In this document: positions 1 to 5,549 of the stretch, in pieces
How positions within the stretch are numbered: the first letter of the stretch is position 1
Layout of the letters: each line of letters opens with the position of its first letter
Origin: Planctomycetota bacterium
GTDB taxonomy: Bacteria > Planctomycetota > Phycisphaerae > WQYP01
NCBI GenBank assembly: GCA_021780285.1
Contig: JAJXZA010000032.1
Location: 1 to 8,728, forward strand
Direction of reading: 5' to 3'
Length of the DNA: 8,728 bases
Notes under the pieces: generated by a model
Told to the model about the DNA's origin: nothing
What the model saw: the letters and a program-made list of their open reading frames with translations, nothing else
The model's database searches: none
Position numbers and translations under genes: made by a program

Positions 1-2
1 GG

Positions 3-152
3 GCGGCACGCCTTTCGGCTTTCCTCGGCGGCGCGGCTTTCTCGGCGTATCATCTCCGCCAGATACGCACTCGTCGCCGCTGCTTGATGAAAGCCAAAAT
101 TCGTACCGTCGCAGACCTTCTATCACCCGGACAGGCTCCTCGGTTTTTTTGA
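3..152 (+). CDS. possible 3' end of a plus-strand gene, unidentified
   Basis: An open plus-strand frame enters from the left edge and stops at TGA 150-152. It would encode about 49 C-terminal residues: a small, Ala/Gly/Phe-rich stretch (AFLGGAAFSAYHLRQ) that could be the end of a membrane helix, then a basic stretch (RTRRRC) and a short polar tail. No family is recognised. Another plus-strand frame is also open across this stretch, so the coding call is weak. The last codons run into the first box of the tandem repeat array, so the original stop may have been replaced by repeat sequence. If real, it converges with the minus-strand cluster. Confidence 0.22.
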   Translation, partial: AARLSAFLGGAAFSAYHLRQIRTRRRCLMKAKIRTVADLLSPGQAPRFF

Positions 153-490
153 AGGCCGCCAAGTTGTGGTGTGGTCGGGGGCAAAAGTGGTGTTTTTTGA
201 AAGTTTGGCTGTGAGCAAACATGCGTGGATATTGGGTGGTTTTGAAGGATGCCAAGTTAAAAGCTGCAAAACGTTGGGGTTTTGTTGAAGGCCGCCAAGA
301 TCGGTGGGGTTGGGCGGCAAAAAGCGGGTGTTTTTGGGTGTGGCGGCTGTGAGCAAACACGCATGGATATTGGGTGGTTTTGAAGGATGCCAAGTTAAAA
401 GTTGCAAAACATTGGGTTTTTGATGAAGAATGCCAAGATCGGTTTTTGCAAAAGTACAGAAAATAAGGGAAATCTTTGAAGGATGCCAAG
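151..490. repeat. tandem repeat array, unit about 137-138 bases, 2.5 copies
   Basis: Six copies of a 13-base box, GAAGGNYGCCAAG or a one-base variant, start at 151, 244, 287, 382, 425 and 478. They alternate so that a unit of 136-138 bases recurs: 151-286, 287-424, and a shortened third copy 425-490 that has lost about 40 internal bases. The best-preserved part is the block starting at 207, repeated at 345. It is about 73 bases long with about five differences. A minus-strand frame (123-500) stays open through the whole array and repeats a W(H/R)PSK motif four times, because 138 is a multiple of three. No transposase, no evenly spaced short repeats and no clear terminal inverted repeats are seen, so neither an insertion sequence nor a CRISPR array fits. 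Confidence 0.85.
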
Positions 491-751
491 ATGCGCACAC
501 GGCGGGGCGCTGCGCGATTTTTCACCGCGAAGACCCAAAGACGCGAAGGTTTTTGGATGGTATGGCGGGATGACCGATTGGAAATGAGTGTGAGCATGTA
601 GGAATGTAGGCGCGGCATGCGGCAGTTGTGCCGCCAGAGAGTAGATCGATAAAGTAGTGGGTGGTGCGGCGATTGGCGTGGGATAGCGAGCCAAGCTCCA
701 ACAAATTGTTTGGCAAGGCAAGCCTTATTGTCGAAGTATTAAGATGATTGG
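491..751. other. intergenic stretch without a supported gene
   Basis: This follows the last gene of the minus-strand cluster. Short open frames exist on the minus strand, but their translations are low-complexity or repeat-derived and lack a ribosome binding site. The stretch contains the 8-base-periodic element at 527-550. Just after the 233-residue gene there are a few short imperfect palindromes (around 680-735). None has a T-run, so no terminator is called. Confidence 0.6.
527..550. repeat. short element with 8-base period
   Basis: Three consecutive 8-mers read GCGAAGAC, CCAAAGAC and GCGAAGGT, preceded by TTTTTCACC. From memory, elements of the type CGCGAAGACGCAAAGACGCGAAG are scattered in intergenic DNA of several bacterial phyla and often produce spurious small-protein annotations. 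That match is recalled, not searched. The copy here sits directly beyond the larger tandem array. Confidence 0.5.
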
Positions 752-1453
752 CTACATACCTCCCGCATAGCTGTTATTCACAACTCCGATTACTACAAGG
801 ATGATAAACAGGAGGTATAAAGCCAAAACAATAATGCCGATGATGAGGCCGGCCGTGGCCAAGCCGTGGCCGCTCTTCTCCTTGGATCGTGCCATGCCTG
901 CAAGCGCAATACCTGAAAAGACAACCCCCAAAATGGCTAGTACCAAGCCCAGGTATGGGATGACGAGAGCAACGAGAGAGGTGACAAAGCCTGTGATTGC
1001 GAACCCTTGATACGATTTGGCTGCGGGCTGTGGCCGGTCCGGTTGTGGAATGGCGGGCTGCTGGTAGCAGCGGCCGCATATCTTGCGTCCACGGTCAAAG
1101 TGGTAATCTCTTTCGGCAAATATTCCGCCGCAAGCATCGCAAGTGAAGGTTGCCCCGGAGGCCGCCGGCGTGTTAGTCAGCTCCAGCGGGACCTCGTCAA
1201 ACTTTTCAGATTCGGTTGTTGCGGCAGCTTGCTCGGCGTCCGTTGAAGCAGGTGACATCGCACTGGCAGGTGCGTCCAGCGGTACGTTAAATAGTCCCTG
1301 TAACTGGTCTGCGCGCGACCATTGCTTTTTGTCGGACGATATTTCGTGCAGGGGGGCGAGCAGTCCAAGTCGCTTGAGTCGCATGAGGCCTGCCTCATCA
1401 AATGGGCCGGTAATTTTTCCTCTGTTGCGGACGTAATACTGTGTGGTCGGCAT
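752..1453 (-). CDS. GYF_2 domain, zinc-ribbon, DUF4190-type membrane protein (233 aa)
   Basis: This is a small membrane protein of unknown biochemical role. Residues 4-55 form a GYF_2 (DUF4339-type) domain with the diagnostic TGPF motif at 15-18. A low-complexity acidic/Ala linker follows. A zinc ribbon has C105, C108, C126 and C129 (CDACGG ... CGRC). Residues 149-222 contain two long hydrophobic helices around a GHGLATAG turn, as in the DUF4190 family. There is no signal peptide, so the N-terminus is probably cytoplasmic. The ATG at 1453 is chosen because GAGGAG (1463-1468) lies nine bases upstream; a TTG start at 1480 would add nine residues but bury that site. It is the last gene of the cluster and a shorter paralogue of the 324-residue neighbour, separated by 183 bases, so it may have its own promoter. 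GYF_2 domains are presumed protein-interaction modules, which suggests an adaptor role. Confidence 0.88.
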   Translation of the reverse strand: MPTTQYYVRNRGKITGPFDEAGLMRLKRLGLLAPLHEISSDKKQWSRADQLQGLFNVPLDAPASAMSPASTDAEQAAATTESEKFDEVPLELTNTPAASGATFTCDACGGIFAERDYHFDRGRKICGRCYQQPAIPQPDRPQPAAKSYQGFAITGFVTSLVALVIPYLGLVLAILGVVFSGIALAGMARSKEKSGHGLATAGLIIGIIVLALYLLFIILVVIGVVNNSYAGGM

Positions 1454-1462
1454 TGCCGGGGT

Positions 1463-1468
1463 CTCCTC
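1463..1468 (-). promoter_or_regulatory. ribosome binding site deciding the 1453 start
   Basis: GAGGAG on the minus strand lies nine bases before the ATG at 1453. It is the strongest Shine-Dalgarno match in the cluster and supports the 233-residue form over the longer TTG-initiated reading. Confidence 0.65.
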
Positions 1469-1591
1469 AAAAGCAGTCAATAAATAATAGCCTCAGCCCA
1501 CATTATTGGCTTCAAAAAAGCATTCGACCCTACCTGCCAAAAACCCTTACGACACCGGTCCTCTACTTTTCGTCGGCTCCAGCAAAACCAG

Positions 1592-1624
1592 CGGCATGCC
1601 TCGGTGGCCAGCCAGGCATCGCCG
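1592..1624 (-). terminator. GC-rich hairpin, possible weak terminator
   Basis: CGGCATGCCT (1592-1601) pairs with AGGCAT (1614-1619) and GCCG (1621-1624), giving ten base pairs with one bulged base and a 12-base loop. On the minus strand it begins 13 bases after the stop of the 324-residue gene. Only a TTTT run, about five bases beyond the stem, follows. That is short of a canonical intrinsic terminator, so it may attenuate transcription or protect a 3' end instead. Confidence 0.3.
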
Positions 1625-1630
1625 GCCTGT

Positions 1631-1649
1631 CGCTACCTATTGCGTAGCG
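1631..1649. repeat. small inverted repeat over the stop codon
   Basis: CGCTAC (1631-1636) and GTAGCG (1644-1649) form a perfect six-base-pair stem with a seven-base loop. The loop contains the TAG stop of the 324-residue gene (1637-1639 on the minus strand). It sits immediately before the larger hairpin at 1592-1624. Confidence 0.4.
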
Positions 1650-2611
1650 GTATTTGTGGCCGGTGCTTTTGCCGGTACTGACGCTGGCCGCGCGGATGAC
1701 AGGCGCGGCGAGGTTTTATTGGGCAGATTTTTGGGCGTCGCGGCTCCTAATTCTATTCTGGGATTCGGCGCTATATCAGGGTGCGTCGTTGGCCCAGCCG
1801 GTTTTGCAGGTGCCGGGGCTAACAAGTGTTCTTTCGCCAAGCGTCTGTCCTGATTCTCCAGCATCGCGGCGGTGAGAAGTAGCCACCCCAGCAGGCATGC
1901 CAGGCCGATGGCCATGCCGGCAACCGCCAGGCCCCTACCTGTTCCCGGTACAGATTTTCTTGTTTTCAACACCGGCTTAAGACAAAAGCTGATCGCCGGC
2001 ATTGTCAACAGGAATCCAAATGCACCGAAGGTAAAGCCCGTCGCAAGCATGGGGTGCAGGTGATAGAACGATGTATGGGGCGTTCGGAAATACGCTATTG
2101 CAATCGCTACCGGGGAGAGTATGACCCCCAAGCAGGCCACGATAAATCCGGTGATGGCGCTGCCGCTGTACGAAGGCTCCCCCTTAATGCTGGCAGCCGC
2201 GCCGCCCTGAAAACCCTTTTGGTGGCAAGCTTCGCATATCTTGTCCCCGTTGACGAAATAGTATCGTCTATCGGCGAAAAGCCCTCCACATCCGGCACAC
2301 TCAAAGTAGCCCTCGGCGGACTTGTTTTGGCTACTTGATGGAGCCTGCTCGCCTGTACTGCTGTGGGCGGCGTGATCCGGTGGGCTAGTATCTGCAGGGG
2401 CTGCCTTGTGTGGCGCTGTTACCGTCCGTTCCGCCCCGGAGCGAGAAAAAAGTTCCTCAACTGAGCCTGCTTGCCGCCAGGTCACCTGGTCAAGCGAAAG
2501 CTCATGCACTCGTGATACTGTGCCCAACCGCACCAGCCGCGCCAGCGCATCGGGGCTAAACGGTCCCGTTACTCTGCCGCGGTAACGTACAAAATAGTCA
2601 TTCTCAGCCAT
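1637..2611 (-). CDS. GYF_2 domain, zinc-ribbon, multi-span membrane protein (324 aa)
   Basis: This is the larger of two adjacent paralogues. Residues 5-56 are a GYF_2 (DUF4339-type) domain with TGPF at 15-18 and a conserved W at 45. A Ser/Pro/Ala linker follows. The zinc ribbon has C105, C108, C126 and C129 (CAGCGG ... CEAC), the same residue numbers as in the smaller paralogue. Hydrophobic segments lie at about 150-174, 188-211 and 226-249, with a GRGLAVAGMAIG turn that recalls DUF4190. The last 70 residues are a Pro/Ala/Lys-rich tail that the paralogue lacks. The ATG at 2611 is chosen because it follows the stop of the 976-residue gene by only seven bases, typical of an operon; longer readings overlap that gene and begin outside the GYF_2 domain. 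Adaptor or scaffold function is inferred from the domains; no catalytic motif is visible. Confidence 0.88.
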   Translation of the reverse strand: MAENDYFVRYRGRVTGPFSPDALARLVRLGTVSRVHELSLDQVTWRQAGSVEELFSRSGAERTVTAPHKAAPADTSPPDHAAHSSTGEQAPSSSQNKSAEGYFECAGCGGLFADRRYYFVNGDKICEACHQKGFQGGAAASIKGEPSYSGSAITGFIVACLGVILSPVAIAIAYFRTPHTSFYHLHPMLATGFTFGAFGFLLTMPAISFCLKPVLKTRKSVPGTGRGLAVAGMAIGLACLLGWLLLTAAMLENQDRRLAKEHLLAPAPAKPAGPTTHPDIAPNPRIELGAATPKNLPNKTSPRLSSARPASVPAKAPATNTATQ

Positions 2612-2618
2612 AGACAGC

Positions 2619-5549
2619 TCAATTATTTGCTGTTGTGCCGGGCGAAGCACGCCAGGCAGAAACAAAAATCAGTGTTCCATTGGGTGTATCAACCAATTCG
2701 TTGGTGCTACGGAACTTCCATTGCCCGTGAACAAATGTTGCAATGTGCACCAGCTTGGCCCCACTGTCACCCGCGGCCATTTCGACCATGTAGGCGATGT
2801 CGCCGTTGCTGGGGGGCGAGTTGGAGGCGATCTGCTGCGACTCGTCCTGCTTTTCATAAATGCCCAGGCTGCGAATAGCAAAGGCGGCAGCGGCGGCGTG
2901 TGCCTGCTGTGCACCCTCCACTTTGCTGATCAGTCGCTTAATGTGGGGCAACGTCGCCAGGGCCTTTGTAACTCCGCTGGTCACATCGGCGCCAAGCGAT
3001 CGGTTGGGGCTAAGCCAGTTGATGCTATCAAGATTTAATGCCTGCAACTGGCTAAGCGCAGTCGCCAGCTTGGGCTGGAAGCGTTGCGGCAATGTTCGGT
3101 CCGATAAAATGATCAGGTCTGTCGCAAGGATGCCCTTCACCACCGCGTTCATGGGAGAAGTGCACAGTTTCTCCAGCAAGCGCAGCCCCAGCGTCCGCGA
3201 ATCGGCATCGGTTGCAGCGGCTATCTTTTGCAAGGCCCAATGGCTGTATACGGCCTCGTTGCTGGGCGCAAGTTCTGCACGGCCTCCTTGGGGCAGGGTA
3301 AATGAGCGGAGGCCCGTGTCGGTGATGTCTGCTGATTTTAGATATTGTACGCCGTAGGTCACGGAATCGTTTAAAGAGCTTTCGTTTATTTTTGCGCCTG
3401 GTGGAATGTAGTAAACCTTACCCGAGTTCTTCAGCACTCGCAGGTCGTGCAATAATGGATTGTTAAGCACATGTGAAAGCGTCTTTTTCCATGGGCCGTC
3501 GGGGGCGGCGGCGCTCGCCTGTGCCGTCAGATCGCTCTTTAGATAAAGCACCTGCGATTTTAGAGGCGAAAGGGGATTGCTCTTCAAATACTTGTCTATT
3601 GCCGCGAGCATGGCGGTCGTGCCATCAGCCCCCTCTGGCCCGGGCCAATTGACCGTCAGGTCTGCCCATCGGCGCACGGCCCGCAGCGCCGGAACGGCCA
3701 CCTGAAGTTTCTGGACGTTTAACACAAACCGACCCTTAGGTTCGTTCTTAAGGTACTCTGCAATACTGGCTACATATTGGGCTACACTCGCGGGTGGAGT
3801 CAGGATATTGTCGTATGCCAGCACGTCACCACCCAGAGTCGCAATCTTTTGACTACGATCTTTTACCATGGCGGCCAGAGATGCCATCTCCGAGTCATGG
3901 ACGCCTGAGGAAACACCGTGCACACGCCCAAGCTTTTCGATTTGGGTGATCAATCGGGCTAACTGCTTGCCCGCATCCGCGGGGTTTTGCAAAATGGCCT
4001 GCGTGGACACGGTTGTGAGAATTCTTTGTTCTAAAGCACCCGCCCGTTTGGCAAATTGCGCATCCACCTTGCTTTGTACTGCGGCGCGATGCATGGCCAA
4101 TTCGTGGGCAAAACCGTTTACTGCAGCGAGTTCCGCCTTGGTACGTGCGAGGCTCTGGGCGTTTTTTAATGCTGCGTCGTCCGAATTATTCAGTCCAAGG
4201 CTTTCGGCCTGGGCCAAATAGCCTTTAAACGCTGCTGCGCGTTTTTTATCGGCGGCAACCGCCCCCGCGAGCGCCTCGGCGCGGCTGGCCACCCCTGGGT
4301 CATTGGTGACGCTTGATGGCTCCTGCCGCAGCAGAGTCAGCACCTGTTCGGCGCGGCCTTCGCTGCCTGTTTTAAGAAGGTTATGCCTGGCGCGATCTAA
4401 TACATTGTCCCAAGTCGCGATCTGTCTGTGCCGCAGGTGCAAAAACAGCAGTACGCCCGTTACCGCCAAAATGGCTACCGTGCCGGCAATAATGCTGGTG
4501 TAGGTAAGCCGCCGGGTCCTGGCCGCGGCTGCGTCGCGCTGGTGCATCAACCTGTTGTACCGGGCCTCAAGCGTTCCGGGGAGCGGCAGCCCCAAGGTCG
4601 TCGCTGCTCTGTAGGCGTTTTGAATAGGCAGTGTCTTTTGGTCTTGATCCATGGCTTGCTCAAGCAAAACGCAGGCGGCATCAAAGCTTTCTTGCTGCCG
4701 GCGGGCCGCCTCACATTTTGCCAACCATTGCCGCGCATCTTCCGCTAGCACCTCGCCACGCTTACTTGCGGCCTGCGGGGCGTCAGCCACGTTTTGATCG
4801 TATTGCCCAAGCAGCGTGCGGCATTGGCCTTCATCAAGGTTGTGGTAGGCAGTATCAAGAGCGGGCAAAAGTTCGGCCAAGGTTTTGGCCGCCCGATCCG
4901 CTCGGTGGCGCGAATACAGCTTCTCCACATCTTGCCGCAGCGAGTCAGGCGGCTTTGCCCGCCAGTGCCCGGCGGTCAACTCCCCTCGCCATGTTTCGAC
5001 CTCTTCATAGGCCGGCGGCGGGGGTACGTCCATGCGGCGGCGGATATCCTCCAGCCGTGCCGTCTCAAAGGCCTTGATGTCATCGCTCCAAAAACTTGAG
5101 GCCGAGTCAATTTCAGCGAGGCGGCGCATGACAGCGATGCGGGCCGGCAGCGGTGCAAGGGTCAGGGCAAGCAAACGATGCCGCACGAGCAACTTCTCGA
5201 GCGGCTCTATATTGGTATACGCATCGTTGAGCGCCGTAGCGGCATCGCGGTCTATGGCGGGAGGTTCCGGAATGTTCGCGTGCAGGCACCACTGCGCCCA
5301 ATCAGCGCGTTCCGGAAAATCAAGCAGTGCGACCTGGTCGAGCAAGACGGGGGCAGCCTCCGCCTGATGAATGGCCTCGGCCTGCAAACCTTGCCTCAAC
5401 AGTTGCAGGCATTGCCGCAGGCGAACGTTGGTATCGCGACAGAGTTGGCGATACGTGACAGCCGTCGCCAAGGCTTCTTCTGTGGTACTTTGGTCAGACG
5501 CGGCGAGAATATCGCGTATTCGCGCCACTGTTTCTTGTGCGTCACTCAT
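2619..5549 (-). CDS. single-span helical membrane protein, unrecognised family (976 aa)
   Basis: I do not recognise this family. About 345 N-terminal residues are helix-rich and charged, with repeated aromatic/Leu heptad-like patterns and a proline cluster (VPPPPAYEEV, 175-184). One membrane span follows at about 350-372. Basic residues flank it on both sides, so topology is not settled by charge. Beyond it lie some 600 residues, mostly Ala/Leu/Lys helices in short hairpins that could form TPR-like or coiled-coil repeats, ending in a small beta-rich part (HGQWKFR, then TLIFVSAW). No catalytic motif, signal peptide or Walker sequence is evident. The ATG at 5549 is chosen because it overlaps the stop of the GAP1 gene as ATGA, behind a purine-rich GGGGAAAGG; an in-frame ATG at 5621 would overlap that gene by 76 bases. 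Tight coupling to the GAP1 gene implies matched synthesis and probably a shared membrane complex. Confidence 0.85.
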   Translation of the reverse strand: MSDAQETVARIRDILAASDQSTTEEALATAVTYRQLCRDTNVRLRQCLQLLRQGLQAEAIHQAEAAPVLLDQVALLDFPERADWAQWCLHANIPEPPAIDRDAATALNDAYTNIEPLEKLLVRHRLLALTLAPLPARIAVMRRLAEIDSASSFWSDDIKAFETARLEDIRRRMDVPPPPAYEEVETWRGELTAGHWRAKPPDSLRQDVEKLYSRHRADRAAKTLAELLPALDTAYHNLDEGQCRTLLGQYDQNVADAPQAASKRGEVLAEDARQWLAKCEAARRQQESFDAACVLLEQAMDQDQKTLPIQNAYRAATTLGLPLPGTLEARYNRLMHQRDAAAARTRRLTYTSIIAGTVAILAVTGVLLFLHLRHRQIATWDNVLDRARHNLLKTGSEGRAEQVLTLLRQEPSSVTNDPGVASRAEALAGAVAADKKRAAAFKGYLAQAESLGLNNSDDAALKNAQSLARTKAELAAVNGFAHELAMHRAAVQSKVDAQFAKRAGALEQRILTTVSTQAILQNPADAGKQLARLITQIEKLGRVHGVSSGVHDSEMASLAAMVKDRSQKIATLGGDVLAYDNILTPPASVAQYVASIAEYLKNEPKGRFVLNVQKLQVAVPALRAVRRWADLTVNWPGPEGADGTTAMLAAIDKYLKSNPLSPLKSQVLYLKSDLTAQASAAAPDGPWKKTLSHVLNNPLLHDLRVLKNSGKVYYIPPGAKINESSLNDSVTYGVQYLKSADITDTGLRSFTLPQGGRAELAPSNEAVYSHWALQKIAAATDADSRTLGLRLLEKLCTSPMNAVVKGILATDLIILSDRTLPQRFQPKLATALSQLQALNLDSINWLSPNRSLGADVTSGVTKALATLPHIKRLISKVEGAQQAHAAAAAFAIRSLGIYEKQDESQQIASNSPPSNGDIAYMVEMAAGDSGAKLVHIATFVHGQWKFRSTNELVDTPNGTLIFVSAWRASPGTTANN

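Noticed and set aside
151..490. CRISPR array
   Set aside because: Boxes are only 13 bases, spacing alternates between about 43 and 93 bases, and the intervening sequences are themselves repeated rather than unique; no cas genes are present.
395..721. Minus-strand open frame of 108 codons overlapping the repeat array
   Set aside because: Its translation contains the repeat boxes in another phase and the 8-base element (FASLGLRGEK type). It lacks a ribosome binding site and resembles commonly mis-called repeat-derived frames.
680..735. Terminator after the 233-residue gene
   Set aside because: Only short imperfect palindromes are present (for example AAGGC-AA-GCCTT), without a strong stem or T-run.
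1480..1560. Promoter for the last gene in the 183-base gap
   Set aside because: TTGAAG and TATTAT occur on the minus strand but about 20 bases apart, too far for a convincing sigma-70-type promoter, and planctomycete promoters are poorly defined.
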